From: Affinundibacterium macrobrachii
GTDB taxonomy: Bacteria > Pseudomonadota > Gammaproteobacteria > Burkholderiales > Burkholderiaceae_D
Direction of reading: 5' to 3'
Assembly: GCF_014652415.1 (NCBI RefSeq)
Contig: NZ_BMYT01000006.1
Span: forward strand, 447 to 64,446
DNA length: 64,000 nucleotides
The translations under genes were made by a program, and so were the position numbers. Under the pieces are notes generated by a model. The model did no database searches. It had not been told where the DNA came from and saw only the letters and a program-made list of their open reading frames with translations. This document shows, in pieces, positions 9,677-20,391 of the stretch (positions within the stretch are counted from its first letter, which is position 1; the number at the start of each line of letters is the position of its first letter).

Positions 9677-10372
9677 ATGTCTGCAAATGCAATGTCTGTG
9701 TTGACCAAAATCTTCATCGAACCTAAATCTGCCTTTAGCTCTTTAAAAGAACATTCTCAGCCTTGGCTACCATTGGCATTGATCATCAGTTCGACTTTGG
9801 CTTTGTTTTACTGGTATTTTGCGACGGTCGATTTCTCTTGGTTGCTTGAACACACCATGAGCGCGAATCAGAATTTAAATGCCGAGCAAAAACAAGCGAT
9901 GGCGAAAATGATGACCAAAGACAGTATGATGTACAGCACCTTGGGCGGTGTCCTGATTGGAACACCAATCGTGTTTGCCTTGTATGCGCTGTATTTTTTG
10001 TTAGCGTCAAAAATAATGGGCAGTAGTATTTCTTATGGTAAGTGGTTTGGATTCTCAGTTTGGGTGAGTGTGCCGACATTGATCGGTGTACCTTTGATGG
10101 CATTGCAAATAGTCTCAGGCAAGGGGCAGCTTGCGATGGAGAGCTTAAATATGTTGTCCTTGAATTTTCTGATAACGAATTTGCCAGTTGATCATGCGTG
10201 GGCAAGCTTGATGAATAATTTGAGTTTGACGACATTTTGGACTGCCTTTTTGACCTTTGTTGGATTGCGTGTTTGGACTGATCGTGGTGTTACTAGTTGC
10301 GTCATTACAGCAGGCTTGCCTTATGTGGTGATTTATGGAATTTGGGTTGCTATCTTGATGTTTTCTAAATGA
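9677..10372 (+). CDS. Yip1 family membrane protein
   Basis: This 231-residue integral membrane protein has about five hydrophobic segments and an N-terminal cytosolic stretch (IFIEPKSAFSSLKEH), a pattern shared by bacterial Yip1-domain proteins, where PxxAF followed by a PWLPL-type helix is usual. The ATG at 9677 has AAAAGGGA 7 bp upstream. The stop overlaps the ATG of the membrane-fusion gene (ATGA), so it is the first gene of the MacA/MacB-type operon. Its function in that operon is unknown. Confidence 0.75.
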   Translation: MSANAMSVLTKIFIEPKSAFSSLKEHSQPWLPLALIISSTLALFYWYFATVDFSWLLEHTMSANQNLNAEQKQAMAKMMTKDSMMYSTLGGVLIGTPIVFALYALYFLLASKIMGSSISYGKWFGFSVWVSVPTLIGVPLMALQIVSGKGQLAMESLNMLSLNFLITNLPVDHAWASLMNNLSLTTFWTAFLTFVGLRVWTDRGVTSCVITAGLPYVVIYGIWVAILMFSK

Positions 10373-11667
10373 TCGGTATTGAAATGAAAAAAAGTAAGCT
10401 CATAGGAATCGCTGTCGTTGCTGCGATCATTATTGTTCCAGTTGTGATCAAATTTTCGGCTAGTAAGCCCAAGTTAGAAGTTGAGATGGCGAAGGTCAGT
10501 AAAAAAGAAATTCAGCCTTCAATTCTTGCCTCTGGTAATTTTGTCTTTCGTCAGCAAGTGCAATTGTCGAGTGAAGTGATCGGCAAAGTGTCTGAAGTGT
10601 TGGTGAAAGAAGGTGACAAGATCGAACAAGGACAAGTGTTGTTAAGACTCGACCCAACCTTGATTCGTGCTGAAGTCACCCAGCAACGTGCGATTGTTCG
10701 CAGTGCGCAAGTCAATATTGAACGGGCGCAATTGAATGTCGATCGTCAGCAAGTGAATGTTGAACGTAGTCGTCGTTTGGCTGAAGCCAAGTTTATCGAT
10801 GCCAGCAAATATGAAGATGCAGTTCATCAACTGAATGTCGCTAAGGTTGACTTGCATGCGGCGCGCGAGAGCATGCAGCAAGCCAGCGCTTCTTTGGATC
10901 AAGCCTTAAAGCGTTTAGATAAAACTGAGGTGAAAGCACCAATCAGCGGTACGGTCACTGCCGTGCAAATCAAAATTGGCGAGACTGCGGTGGCAAGTGC
11001 TACTGGCATGGCGGGTTCCTCTTTGATGACGATTGCAGACATCGGCAGTATTATGGCTGAGGTCAATGTGGATGAAGCTGACGTCGCCAAGGTGCAAGTC
11101 GGTCAGCAATCAAAAGTGTATCCCGCAGCATTTGATGATCAACCGGTGATTGGTACTGTCGAAGAAGTGTCAATGGCACCTCGCGTGAATTTGGCTGGCG
11201 CATCGCAAGGCAAAACCTATGTTGTGAAATTGCGTTTGTCAGAATCAAAGACGGGAATACGCACAGGGATGACCTGTCGCGTGGAGATTATTACGGGTGG
11301 TGGTAGCTTGCGACCAGTATTGCCAATTCAAGCGATCCTCACGGGTGACAGCATGAAGTTAGAGAATAAAGATGGCAAAGACAGCAAAGAAGCGAGTAAG
11401 AGTTTGGGCGTTGTTTTCACAGTTAAAGATGGCGTAGCGCGCAAGAAAGAAGTCAGAATTGGCATTGCAGATGACAATAATCAGGAAATTATTTCTGGCT
11501 TGTCAGAAGGCGATGTTGTCGTGACTGGCCCTGCTAGAGTGTTACGTTCTTTACGTGATGGCGATCAAGTGCAGGAACTGAAGTCGACTGATCCTAAGGC
11601 GGCATCGGCTTCTGCTTCAGCATCCGCATCAGCAGCCTCAGCTAACGGAAGTGGGACCAAGCCGTGA
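10369..11667 (+). CDS. MacA-like periplasmic adaptor (HlyD/RND-type membrane fusion protein)
   Basis: An N-terminal membrane anchor (about residues 10-27) is followed by a lipoyl-type half motif ([22 protein letters not shown]), a long coiled-coil hairpin (about 95-170) and a second lipoyl half ([12 protein letters not shown]). Beta-barrel and membrane-proximal domains follow. The C terminus is an odd Ala/Ser repeat tail (residues ~412-425). The adaptor links the inner-membrane ABC transporter encoded next to an outer-membrane channel. No outer-membrane factor gene is nearby. An alternative start is the ATG at 10384. Confidence 0.9.
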   Translation: MIGIEMKKSKLIGIAVVAAIIIVPVVIKFSASKPKLEVEMAKVSKKEIQPSILASGNFVFRQQVQLSSEVIGKVSEVLVKEGDKIEQGQVLLRLDPTLIRAEVTQQRAIVRSAQVNIERAQLNVDRQQVNVERSRRLAEAKFIDASKYEDAVHQLNVAKVDLHAARESMQQASASLDQALKRLDKTEVKAPISGTVTAVQIKIGETAVASATGMAGSSLMTIADIGSIMAEVNVDEADVAKVQVGQQSKVYPAAFDDQPVIGTVEEVSMAPRVNLAGASQGKTYVVKLRLSESKTGIRTGMTCRVEIITGGGSLRPVLPIQAILTGDSMKLENKDGKDSKEASKSLGVVFTVKDGVARKKEVRIGIADDNNQEIISGLSEGDVVVTGPARVLRSLRDGDQVQELKSTDPKAASASASASASAASANGSGTKP

Positions 11668-12404
11668 TTACATTATCGGGTATACAAAAAAATTACCAGA
11701 TGGGCGATCAAACTGTGCAAGCTTTGCGTGGTGTTGATCTTCATATTGCGCGTAATGAATTAGTTGCGTTTATTGGTGCATCGGGCTCGGGCAAATCCAC
11801 TTTGATGAATATTGTTGGATGCTTGGATCGCCCAAGTGCTGGCACATATCAACTCAATGGACGTGATGTTGCCACTATGGATAGCGATGAACTTGCCTTG
11901 GTACGTAATGCAGAAATTGGCTTTATTTTTCAAAGCTTCCATCTGCTGCCGCGAGCCACTGCTTTGGATAACGTGGCGCAACCTTTGATCTATCGTGGCA
12001 TCGGTTACAAAGAACGTAATCGGATGGCAATGGAGGCATTGGATCACGTTGGTTTAAGTTCACGTATGCACCATAAACCGAATGAGCTTTCAGGTGGACA
12101 AAGGCAACGCGTAGCGATCGCTCGCGCTTTGGTCGGTAAGCCATCGATACTATTAGCGGATGAGCCTACCGGTAATCTTGATTCCAGTACCAGCCTAGAA
12201 ATTTTAGCCTTGATCAAAGAAGTGCATCGCGCAGGACAAACGGTGGTGATGGTGACACACGAACCAGAAATTGCCGAGCAATGTCATCGAGTCGTGCGTT
12301 TGCATGATGGTCGCGTCTTGAGTGATGTGCGCAATGTTCAGCAAGATCCACATGCTCAAGTTGTTGATGACGAGCAGCAACGACATGCAGAGTTGGGAGA
12401 ATAG
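11664..12404 (+). CDS. ABC transporter ATP-binding protein (MacB/LolD class)
   Basis: The 246-residue ATPase has Walker [10 protein letters not shown], a Q loop in [10 protein letters not shown], signature LSGGQRQR and Walker [12 protein letters not shown]. It starts with GTG overlapping the stop of the adaptor gene and is 2 bp from the permease gene. Unlike E. coli MacB, ATPase and permease are separate polypeptides. It energises export through the adjacent permease and adaptor. Confidence 0.93.
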   Translation: MITLSGIQKNYQMGDQTVQALRGVDLHIARNELVAFIGASGSGKSTLMNIVGCLDRPSAGTYQLNGRDVATMDSDELALVRNAEIGFIFQSFHLLPRATALDNVAQPLIYRGIGYKERNRMAMEALDHVGLSSRMHHKPNELSGGQRQRVAIARALVGKPSILLADEPTGNLDSSTSLEILALIKEVHRAGQTVVMVTHEPEIAEQCHRVVRLHDGRVLSDVRNVQQDPHAQVVDDEQQRHAELGE

Positions 12405-12406
12405 CG

Positions 12407-13630
12407 ATGTTTTTATTACTTGAAAGTGTACGCTCTGCGCTTAACTCAATACGCGCACATCGTATGCGCAGTTTCCTCACCTCTTTGGGTATCATCATTG
12501 GTGTCGCCTCGGTAATCACGGTAATTTCTTTGATCCAAGGCTTGTCGAAGAGCGTCACCAAGCAATTTGAAGGTTTGGGTGGCAACTCTTTAACGATCAC
12601 CGCGCACAATACGATGAAGGACGCGATGCAGGGTAAATTTAACGCCTTGCGATTTGAAGATATCGAACATTTGCGTACGCATATTGATGAGATTGCCGAT
12701 GTCAGTCCCTTGTTTGTGTTGTCGGTGCCGACAGTACGTTTTGGTAGTACTGATACGCCAGCGCGCGTGATTGCAACCACGCCAACCTATCAAGATGTAC
12801 AGCAGCGGTTTGCTAGTATGGGGCGTTTTTTAAGTGCCTCTGACGAGTCTGGTGCACGTCGAGTTGCGGTGATTGGCCCTAAATTGATTGAGTCCTTACA
12901 CTTGCCTGATAATCCGATTGGACAGTACATTGGTTTCAACAATGAATGGTTCAAAATCATCGGCGTGATGGAAAAGCGGGGCGAGTTGTTTGGTATGTCG
13001 CAAGATGATTATGTAATCATTCCATTCCGCACCGGACGTAGTTTGATTGGGAACAATCAAAGCATGCGTAACATGCAGCTGACCGTGTCATTAAAAGACA
13101 TTTCGCAGTTAGAAGATGTCAAGCCACGTATCAAGACCGTGATGCGCAAGGCACATCGTTTAGATGCCGATGCTCCAGATGATTTTGAGATTGCCTCATC
13201 AGATCAATTATCGAAAAGCTTAGATAACATCACGACCACGGTGACCTTGGTGATGGGCGGGATTGTTGGTATCGCCTTATTGGTAGGTGGTATCGGCATC
13301 ATGAATATCATGTTGGTTTCTGTTACCGAACGCACCCGTGAAATTGGTATTTGTAAAGCGATTGGCGCACGTAGTCGTGACATCATGATGCAATTTTTGA
13401 TCGAAGCTGTGACCTTATCGGTACTAGGTGGCTTGATTGGGCTAGCGCTTGGTTATGCGCTCGGCTTTGGCATTTCGAAATTGATTCCAGGATTCCCCGA
13501 TGCGGTCGTTCCGTGGTGGGCAGTGTTGTTGTCTTTCGTATTTTCAGCAGGTGTCGGCATTGTTTTTGGCGTGATGCCAGCGAGTAAGGCGGCGAAATTA
13601 GATCCGATTGACGCATTACGCTATGAGTGA
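12407..13630 (+). CDS. MacB-type ABC transporter permease (FtsX fold)
   Basis: This 407-residue permease has the MacB topology. One N-terminal membrane helix (SFLTSLGIIIGVASVITV) is followed by a large periplasmic domain (about residues 45-270) and three C-terminal helices. The TERTREIGICKAIGAR coupling motif is present. With the ATPase and adaptor upstream it forms a tripartite exporter; the substrate (peptide, macrolide or other) cannot be told from sequence. A strong hairpin follows the gene. Confidence 0.93.
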   Translation: MFLLLESVRSALNSIRAHRMRSFLTSLGIIIGVASVITVISLIQGLSKSVTKQFEGLGGNSLTITAHNTMKDAMQGKFNALRFEDIEHLRTHIDEIADVSPLFVLSVPTVRFGSTDTPARVIATTPTYQDVQQRFASMGRFLSASDESGARRVAVIGPKLIESLHLPDNPIGQYIGFNNEWFKIIGVMEKRGELFGMSQDDYVIIPFRTGRSLIGNNQSMRNMQLTVSLKDISQLEDVKPRIKTVMRKAHRLDADAPDDFEIASSDQLSKSLDNITTTVTLVMGGIVGIALLVGGIGIMNIMLVSVTERTREIGICKAIGARSRDIMMQFLIEAVTLSVLGGLIGLALGYALGFGISKLIPGFPDAVVPWWAVLLSFVFSAGVGIVFGVMPASKAAKLDPIDALRYE

Positions 13631-13700
13631 TTGTTGAGCCTAATTAGTTTGCTTAATTAAGCTGCTTAATCATCCAATCTAACTTTCGCAAGTAGTTTGA

Positions 13701-13752
13701 AAAGCTGTAGCTACCTGTATGTGATCTTGCATCAGGTGCTACAGCTTTTTTA
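13701..13752. terminator. Bidirectional terminator between the efflux operon and the symporter gene
   Basis: AAAGCTGTAGC-TACCTG (13701-13717) pairs with CAGGT-GCTACAGCTTT (13733-13748) with one bulged base. The hairpin has a T run on the right and As on the left. It overlaps the end of the convergent symporter gene and can serve both strands. Confidence 0.85.
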
Positions 13753-15027
13753 TTGTTGCGAAGATAAGCGTAAGCTCAGCCAGTGTTTGCCTTCTGCAAT
13801 TCGAGTCACCATCATCGATGCGATCAAGTCGCCATTCGCATTGAGTAAAGTGGCTATCGGATCAACCAGTGTACCGATTACCATCGCGACTGGCAGTGCT
13901 TGTTCCATCGGGAATCCAAATGCGGTGATCGCAAAAACTTCACCAATATAGCCACCGTTGGGAATGCCGCCAGCGACAATTGACACTAGTACCGTAATGC
14001 CAAAGATAGCGAACAGCATTTCTGGTGCGGAAAAGTCTTTGCCGAACATCGCAAACAATACGGCCAATTTGATGATGGACGACATGCTAGAGCCATCTTT
14101 GTGTAAAGGTGCGCCGAGTGGAATCACGATGTTACTTATGTGAGCTGGCACCTGCATTTTTTCTGCCGCAAGCAAGTTTGCTGGTATGGTCGCAATACTG
14201 CTGCAAGTACCGATAGCGGTGAGGGCGGGTGTCAGATTATTTTTCCAAAAAATATTGACTCCCAGCTTGCCAGCAGCGAAGTAGGCGTACAGGCTAAAAA
14301 AGATTGCAAAATAAGCGGCACAGCTAAGGTAGTACAGGGCCAAAGGTTGGACATAAACGCCGATAAGTTGTGGTCCAAACACCCCAACTTGGTAGGCAAA
14401 ATATGCGCCTAAACCTAGTGGTGCAATCTTCATTATTAAGCTCAATAATTGCTTCATCACTTCATTGGCAGCATTGAGAAAACCGACAAACGCTTTGCCT
14501 TTTTCTCCGGCGCGTAACGTAGCAAAACCAACGAGTAGTGAGAATAAAATCAAAGCCAGCATGTTCTTACGCGCCATCAATTCAGAAAAATCGTTGACAG
14601 TCAGTATCTGTGCCAAATTGGTGGTAGAGGCGGTGGCGCTCGCTGCGATAGGATTATCGAGTGCCGCCTGCATCGCCATATTGCGTAAGGTGGCGTCCTG
14701 TGCGATCGGAAAAGCCAACATGACTAACATCATGACAGCGGCCGATAAGATAACGGTCGTGAGAAATACGGCTGCGACGATACCAAATAGCTTACCCAAG
14801 CGCGTGCCACTTTGTAGATTCGCAATCGTCGAGGCGATCGTAAAAAACACCAAGGGAATGATCGCTGTGAATAAGAGGTTGAGAAAAATATCGCCGACAA
14901 ATTTAAAGCTTTCAACGCGATTGCCGAATGCGAAACCCAGCAAGCAACCCGCTGTGATACCAGTCATCAGGTAAAGGATGTTGGCATAGTTGCGCACGAT
15001 GTCGCTGGCTCGCATGGCGAATTTCAT
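13750..15027 (-). CDS. Dicarboxylate/amino acid:cation symporter (DAACS family)
   Basis: This is a polytopic transporter of about 425 residues. Family features include the N-terminal LNLLFTAIIPLVFFTIASTI helix, the serine-rich HP1-like segment (AIGTCSSIATIPANL) and the PLGAPLHKDGSSM loop. It imports dicarboxylates, glutamate/aspartate or serine with Na+ or H+. The start at 15027 is chosen because AGGAG lies 8 bp upstream; the longer in-frame version has no ribosome site. It follows the cyclophilin gene by 8 bp on the same strand. Confidence 0.88.
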   Translation of the reverse strand: MKFAMRASDIVRNYANILYLMTGITAGCLLGFAFGNRVESFKFVGDIFLNLLFTAIIPLVFFTIASTIANLQSGTRLGKLFGIVAAVFLTTVILSAAVMMLVMLAFPIAQDATLRNMAMQAALDNPIAASATASTTNLAQILTVNDFSELMARKNMLALILFSLLVGFATLRAGEKGKAFVGFLNAANEVMKQLLSLIMKIAPLGLGAYFAYQVGVFGPQLIGVYVQPLALYYLSCAAYFAIFFSLYAYFAAGKLGVNIFWKNNLTPALTAIGTCSSIATIPANLLAAEKMQVPAHISNIVIPLGAPLHKDGSSMSSIIKLAVLFAMFGKDFSAPEMLFAIFGITVLVSIVAGGIPNGGYIGEVFAITAFGFPMEQALPVAMVIGTLVDPIATLLNANGDLIASMMVTRIAEGKHWLSLRLSSQQ

Positions 15028-15035
15028 CAATGCTC

Positions 15036-15884
15036 CTATTCGACTTTGGCAGGGATAGTGACATCGCAAATACTAAAATCAGCACCGCGTTCTTGGCGCG
15101 TCTTTTCGATAATCCGCTTCATCTCTACCACACTGGCAATACTGACTTTAGGACGTTCTGTCGCCGGGATATCTGCGAGTAGACGTACCGATTTCATGAT
15201 ATCTGGTCGTGCCGGAGGTTCGCCGTGCGCGAGTTTGAGTAGTACGTCGTTCCCCACCACTACGCGACCAAACACGGTGTAATCTCGATCTAAGCGACGT
15301 GTTGCATCCAGCATGAAATAGAGTTCGCTGTTGGCGGAATCACGTGCTTCATTGCGCCCCATGCCTGCACTGCCCATGCAGTGAGCACCCCAAGAGCGTA
15401 GCGGCATTTGATTGTTTTTGTTCGCTTCACTGATAGCCAATGATTGAAACGGAACACTTCCTAAAAAGCCGGAAGCTGAATCGCTACTTTGGCTGGCGAT
15501 ATTCTCGATTGCGTCATAGCCAAGTCGGAACATCATTTCTGGCGGTAAGTTAGGGTAAGCGGTTCCACCACCGTCTTTATTATTGGGATTGCCAGTTTGT
15601 GCGACAAACTTGGGAATTACTCGATGGAATTGCAAACCATCATAGATTTTTTCGCGGGTAAGTAATTTGATGCGCTCAACCGCTTTCGGAGCCATTTCTG
15701 GTCGCATTTCTATAATGATGCGGCCTTGGCTAGATTCGATTAGTAAAGTATTCGCAGGATCGAGCACGCGCCAATCATCGTTTGCCAGACAATTCGCTGG
15801 ATTCAGAAGTAAGCATGCGCTGAACAGGGCTGTTAAAGCGGGCAGTAGGTTTGATAAGCGCTGTAAGTGCAGTGGATTTTTCAT
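15036..15884 (-). CDS. Periplasmic cyclophilin-type peptidyl-prolyl isomerase
   Basis: A signal peptide (residues 1 to ~34, ending in CLA) precedes a cyclophilin-like domain with FHRVIPKFVAQTGNP and the later DYTVFGRVVVG. The catalytic Arg of FHRV and the F-x-x-Q block are visible. A loop insertion with the MGSAGMGR segment sits in the place of the usual MANAG motif. At 282 residues it is longer than a minimal cyclophilin because of this insertion and a C-terminal extension. AAAGGAA lies before the ATG at 15884. It likely shares a transcript with the symporter gene. Confidence 0.88.
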   Translation of the reverse strand: MKNPLHLQRLSNLLPALTALFSACLLLNPANCLANDDWRVLDPANTLLIESSQGRIIIEMRPEMAPKAVERIKLLTREKIYDGLQFHRVIPKFVAQTGNPNNKDGGGTAYPNLPPEMMFRLGYDAIENIASQSSDSASGFLGSVPFQSLAISEANKNNQMPLRSWGAHCMGSAGMGRNEARDSANSELYFMLDATRRLDRDYTVFGRVVVGNDVLLKLAHGEPPARPDIMKSVRLLADIPATERPKVSIASVVEMKRIIEKTRQERGADFSICDVTIPAKVE

Positions 15885-16010
15885 GCAATTCCTTTCCCAG
15901 ATGGATGACAAATAGTGATCACAGCCATTGTAGGCAAGCGATCAATCGAGGGCTAGTGATATTTCTAAAGTGTTTCTCGTTTTGCTGATGCGTGTGTGAT
16001 TGTTGTGCAT

Positions 16011-16046
16011 AAAAAAATGGCTTGAATCTTTATCGAATCAAGCCAT
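16011..16046 (-). terminator. Terminator of the chemoreceptor gene
   Basis: Read on the minus strand, ATGGCTTGA pairs with TCAAGCCAT and is followed by seven Ts. It lies about 35 bp after the chemoreceptor stop. Confidence 0.85.
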
Positions 16047-16079
16047 GATGTAGATGCTGACGATAGAAACGCTAGCGCA

Positions 16080-17705
16080 CTAATGTAATTGTGGTGCGCG
16101 TTTTACTTTGTTACCTTGGGCTGTCACCACAGGGTCACCACGCATTTTGAACATATGCACGACTTGTGTTAAGGCCGCAGCTTGTTCTTGCATCGCGGCT
16201 GCAGCGGCAGCAGCTTCTTCAACTAGTGCGGCATTTTGTTGAGTGGCATCATCCATCTCACGAATAGCGGCATTCACTTGCTCAATGCCGCTAGCTTGTT
16301 CGTCTGAGGCTTTGGTGATCTCTTCCATAATTTGGGTTACATGGTCAACACTCTCGACGATTTCTTTCATCGTTTCACCGGCTTGATCGACCAACTGTGT
16401 GCCCAACTTCACGCTATCAACCGAGTCGCCAATTAAGATCTTAATTTCTTTAGCGGCACTTGCTGAGCGTTGCGCTAAGCTGCGTACTTCGGAGGCGACC
16501 ACTGCAAATCCGCGTCCTTGTTCGCCGGCACGCGCCGCTTCGACGGCGGCATTCAAAGCCAAAATATTGGTTTGGAAAGCGATGCCATCAATGACGGAAA
16601 TGATGTCGACAATCTTTTGAGACGAAGTATTAATTACACCCATGGTGCTGATCACTTCATTCACAACCGTACCGCCTTTGATCGCCACACTGGATGCCTC
16701 TGCAGCCATTTGATTTGCATTACGTGCATGGGAAGAATTGAGTTTCACTGCGTCGGTTAATGCCATCATCGAAGCAGCAGTTTCTTCCAGTGAACTTGAT
16801 TGACTCTCTGTGCGCGCTGACAAATCCATATTGCCGCTGGCGATTTCGGTAGACGACGTGGCAATCGAATCGGTACCTTTACGTACTTCGCGAATGATGT
16901 CACGTAGGCTGTTACGCATGGTGAAAATGGAATACAACAAGCTGGTTTGATTGTTAGTGTCCAAATCGATATGGACAGTTAAATCACCAGCAGCAATCGC
17001 ACTGGTAATATCCACCGCATACTGTGGTTCGCAACCAAGTTGTTTGACCAAACCACGTGAGATGAAGAAGCCGAGTGAGAATAATAAGAATGACAGCACG
17101 CCTACCGTAATTAACATTTGGATCGCACTCTTATACAGTGCAGCGTCGATGTCATCGATATACACACCGGTACTGATAATCCATGACCATTGCGCATTGA
17201 GTTTGAAGTAAGCTAATTTTTCTACTGGTGTGCTGCCATTTGGCTTCGGCCACATAAAGCCGAGATAGCCTTCGCCTTTGCTTTTAGCGATGTCACGCAT
17301 TTCGACATATAGCACTTTTCCTTTGCTATCTTTTTTATCTGACAGATCTTGCCCGATCAAATTCGGCAAAATTGGATGCATGATCATTCTTGGATGCGTA
17401 TCGTTGATCCAAAGATAGCCGTTATCACCAAAGCGCATATTTTTGACCGCATTTAAGGCTGCTTGCTTGGCATCTGCCTCGTTCATTTTACCTTCGGTCA
17501 CTTGCTTTTGATAATGCTCAACTAGGGTATTTGCTAGCTCCACTGCATTTTTGACATTGCTTTGATGCATAGAGAAGAGCGTTTTTTTCTCATTTTGTAA
17601 CACTAGCAAACTGAGCGCAAAAATACCGAGAATCGCACCGATAACCAGTGCTCCTAAGCGTTTACTTACACTGATTTGATGAATTTGGCTGAAAAAGCCT
17701 GACAT
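16080..17705 (-). CDS. Methyl-accepting chemotaxis protein with single Cache domain
   Basis: This is a 541-residue transducer. TM1 lies at about 18-36, and a periplasmic sCache_2 domain spans about 40-185 ([15 protein letters not shown] and [13 protein letters not shown] are typical). TM2 is at about 190-212, then HAMP, and the signalling domain has the hairpin tip core [17 protein letters not shown] and the methylation helices. No C-terminal CheR/CheB tether pentapeptide is present (it ends PQLH). AGGAG precedes the ATG. Ligands of this Cache class are usually small carboxylates, but nothing here fixes the ligand. It is not next to other chemotaxis genes. Confidence 0.93.
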   Translation of the reverse strand: MSGFFSQIHQISVSKRLGALVIGAILGIFALSLLVLQNEKKTLFSMHQSNVKNAVELANTLVEHYQKQVTEGKMNEADAKQAALNAVKNMRFGDNGYLWINDTHPRMIMHPILPNLIGQDLSDKKDSKGKVLYVEMRDIAKSKGEGYLGFMWPKPNGSTPVEKLAYFKLNAQWSWIISTGVYIDDIDAALYKSAIQMLITVGVLSFLLFSLGFFISRGLVKQLGCEPQYAVDITSAIAAGDLTVHIDLDTNNQTSLLYSIFTMRNSLRDIIREVRKGTDSIATSSTEIASGNMDLSARTESQSSSLEETAASMMALTDAVKLNSSHARNANQMAAEASSVAIKGGTVVNEVISTMGVINTSSQKIVDIISVIDGIAFQTNILALNAAVEAARAGEQGRGFAVVASEVRSLAQRSASAAKEIKILIGDSVDSVKLGTQLVDQAGETMKEIVESVDHVTQIMEEITKASDEQASGIEQVNAAIREMDDATQQNAALVEEAAAAAAAMQEQAAALTQVVHMFKMRGDPVVTAQGNKVKRAPQLH

Positions 17706-18040
17706 ACTGTTCTCCTGATGTTCTCGTTATGATGGCGACCAAAACAAAACGCCTAACTTGCACTGACCAATCGAGGTTGGAGTGGTGTCAAGCGAGGCGA
17801 TACACTTTGTTTTCGTGATCTGATGTTGATATGGCAAACAAGCGTCCACGAGAGCGGGTGCGGCTTTGCTGCCGTGCTGCCCATATCATGCTGGCAAAAT
17901 CCTACCACGCGTGAGCAGCTTTATAGAATACATTTCAGGTAGAACGCATCAGAACTATTGTTAGACAGCAACAAGCTTGCAGTTGAGTCGCAGGATAGTC
18001 ATTTCGAAGTGTGTATTCTTAAATCTATGTTTGCTTTTCT
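17706..18040. other. Intergenic region with no gene seen
   Basis: This region lies upstream of the chemoreceptor and downstream of the MFS gene. No ORF with coding character and no flagellar sigma28 promoter was recognised. A TTGACA on the minus strand near 17775-17790 could be a -35 element. Confidence 0.4.
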
Positions 18041-19318
18041 TTAGGCGATTTGTTTTTTACTACGACGGGTTTTGCTACCAACGCCAACCGCGGTAAAGAT
18101 GGCTAAAGCTTGAAATAAGGCGATACAAGCGAATACCCATTGTGGGTGATGTGCATCCATAATCGCACCAAACAAGGCTGGAGAAAACGCCAAGCCGATG
18201 TCGAGTCCAGAATACACCACGCCATACACGCGTCCCGTGGCATTTTTGGGAGAAGCGGCACGAATCAGTAAATCACGCGAAGGTCCTGCGATCCCCGCGC
18301 CCAGCCCAACCGCACCCATTAATACCACAGCCATGCTGGCGGATACCCAGCCACTCGCCAGTAATAATGCGATAAAAGCAGAAAAAGAGAAGGCGACGGT
18401 AATTGTTTTATCGTGGTCGGTGGTTTTTGCCGCAATAAAGCCACCCCAAACCATGCCGACCGCGGATGTCAGCATATAAGCGGTGTAGCCAGCGGTCGCC
18501 CATGCCAAGGACATACCATAAATTTCTCGTAAAGCAGTAGGAGAAAAACTCTGTATGCCGCCAATCCCCATAGAAATCATAAAGAAGAATAAGAAGCACA
18601 TCCAAACGGCTGGCAAGCTTAGGAAGTGAAACAGGCTCTGATCTTCGTGTGTGATTTGAGTTTGCGGCTTAACCTGTGGCTTAGTTTGTGTAGTTTCTTG
18701 ACGGTTGCCAGTGAACAGAGCATCGCGATAGACGAATAAAATTGCCAACACAATGATAGGTAGTATCGATGCCGCAAACAAGGCAATTCGCCAGTTGCTT
18801 AAGTTAGCGATTGTGACCAAAAACACTGGCGCCGCCGCCCAGCCAAGATTGCCGCTAATCCCGTGTACCGAAAAAGCATGACTCAAGCGTTGCGTTGTCA
18901 CACGTTTATTCAGGATGGTGTAATCGGCGGGATGAAATACGCTATTGCCCAAGCCAGCGAGCATTGATCCCAGCATCAACACCAAGTAATTTGGCGCTAG
19001 CGCGAGCGCCAGAGCAGACAGCGCCAAGCAAGCGATGCCGAAAAATAAGACTGCGCGAGCACCTATTTTGTCGACCACGAAACCAGCTAAGGCTTGTCCT
19101 ATACCAGAAACCACAAAGAAGGCACTCATTAATAAGCCTAGTTCCGCATACGACAGTGCAAAAGCTTCTTTTAGCCACGGAAACAAGGGCGCCAAAATCA
19201 TGTGAAAGAAATGGGAAATGCCATGCGCTAACCCGACCAAACTGATGACGAGTGCATCTTGTTTAAAGCTATTCGGTGTAGGAAGCGGGTGATCGTGGGT
19301 GGAAGTAATGCTAGTCAT
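18041..19318 (-). CDS. MFS transporter, fosmidomycin-resistance (Fsr)-like
   Basis: This 425-residue major facilitator has 12 predicted helices. The N-terminal segment LAHGISHFFHMILAPLFPWL and GNSVFHPADYTIL resemble the Fsr group of efflux pumps. VVDKIGAR in the first cytoplasmic loop is the MFS motif A. The C terminus is basic (KTRRSKKQ). It is divergent from an AraC-family gene that probably controls it. The substrate is not known. Confidence 0.88.
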   Translation of the reverse strand: MTSITSTHDHPLPTPNSFKQDALVISLVGLAHGISHFFHMILAPLFPWLKEAFALSYAELGLLMSAFFVVSGIGQALAGFVVDKIGARAVLFFGIACLALSALALALAPNYLVLMLGSMLAGLGNSVFHPADYTILNKRVTTQRLSHAFSVHGISGNLGWAAAPVFLVTIANLSNWRIALFAASILPIIVLAILFVYRDALFTGNRQETTQTKPQVKPQTQITHEDQSLFHFLSLPAVWMCFLFFFMISMGIGGIQSFSPTALREIYGMSLAWATAGYTAYMLTSAVGMVWGGFIAAKTTDHDKTITVAFSFSAFIALLLASGWVSASMAVVLMGAVGLGAGIAGPSRDLLIRAASPKNATGRVYGVVYSGLDIGLAFSPALFGAIMDAHHPQWVFACIALFQALAIFTAVGVGSKTRRSKKQIA

Positions 19319-19507
19319 AACAGCAACTTTCTAATGAGCCTTATTAATCTGGTAGCAAATGGCAGATATAGCACTACCAAGGTTCCTACAGTGTAAGGAA
19401 AAAGTGGTCGTCTGTTTTAAGATAAACAGTCATAATTTATCGAATAATCGCCAAACTAAGTTTTCGCTTGTGATTCCATACATCCCCGTCGTTTTGAAAG
19501 CCTGTTT

Positions 19508-20332
19508 ATGTCTCAATCTCCATTAACGCACACCGGTTCACCTCCCGTGAGCTTATCGCCAACCCCGTCGCGACCAGTGCGCGTGGTGGCGCGCAATCTG
19601 GACGCCGACGAATTATTGCGTGCACATCAGCATGCCTGGGGTCAGGTAACTTATGCGCTCGATGGTGCGGTGCAAGTGAATGCTAATCATCAAACATGGT
19701 TTGTGCCGCCACTGCGAGCGATTTGGATTCCCCCATTTATTCAACATGAAGTACGCACACTCGAGCGCGCTCAGCTAAGGGCGATCTATGTTGATTCTTC
19801 TGTAGCGCCTCTCCGTGGAGACGAGTGTGTGGTACTAGAAGTCTCTGGTTTGATGCGCGAATTAGTGCGTGCTTTGACCACGATTGAGTTAAGTGAAGAT
19901 GCAAATGAGGGTGCGCAAAAGCAGCTGCGCGAAAGTCATCTAGCGGCTTGCCTATTAGATGAATTAGAGAATGCAGCACCACTGCCCTTGAATGTGCCAA
20001 TGCCGCGCGATTCTCGTTTGCGTAGTTTGTGTGAGTTGCTGATCGCTAATCCTGCATCGAATCTCAGCTTGGCTGATTTATCAAAACAAGTTGGTGCTTC
20101 AGAAAGAACCTTGGCGCGTCTTTTTCAGAGCGAGATGCAAATGAGTTTTGGTTTATGGCGCCAGCAAATGCGCTTGGCACGTGCGGCTCCTTTGATCGTC
20201 AGCGGCAAACCGCTATCGGTGGTGGCAGCAGAACTTGGATATGCAAGTCAATCCGCATTTTCTGCCATGTTTAAAAAAACTTTTGGCGAGACACCATCCC
20301 AATTTTTTCGTACTTCTACCCAAGAGTTTTAG
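19508..20332 (+). CDS. AraC-family transcriptional regulator with N-terminal cupin domain
   Basis: An N-terminal cupin (about residues 25-110; HQHAWGQVTYALDG is the usual metal/ligand strand) precedes two HTH motifs (about 185-270; LSLADLSKQVGASERTLARLFQ and LSVVAAELGYASQSAFSAMFKK). This is the arrangement of the one-component AraC regulators that sit beside MFS exporters. It is divergent from the MFS gene (190 bp between starts), which is its likely target. Confidence 0.9.
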   Translation: MSQSPLTHTGSPPVSLSPTPSRPVRVVARNLDADELLRAHQHAWGQVTYALDGAVQVNANHQTWFVPPLRAIWIPPFIQHEVRTLERAQLRAIYVDSSVAPLRGDECVVLEVSGLMRELVRALTTIELSEDANEGAQKQLRESHLAACLLDELENAAPLPLNVPMPRDSRLRSLCELLIANPASNLSLADLSKQVGASERTLARLFQSEMQMSFGLWRQQMRLARAAPLIVSGKPLSVVAAELGYASQSAFSAMFKKTFGETPSQFFRTSTQEF

Positions 20333-20391
20333 ATGGATATGATCAGACAAAGACGCTTCAGATAAATTCGCTTGTTCGCTTGTTCGTTCGT

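Noticed and set aside
14465-14974. 169-codon plus-strand frame
   Set aside because: It is an antisense shadow of the DAACS symporter gene, which has clear family motifs.
20360-20391. CTTGTTCG/TTCG simple repeats between the AraC and kinase genes as a regulatory element
   Set aside because: The repeats are short and imperfect and lie between two convergent stops; they are probably a low-complexity spacer.
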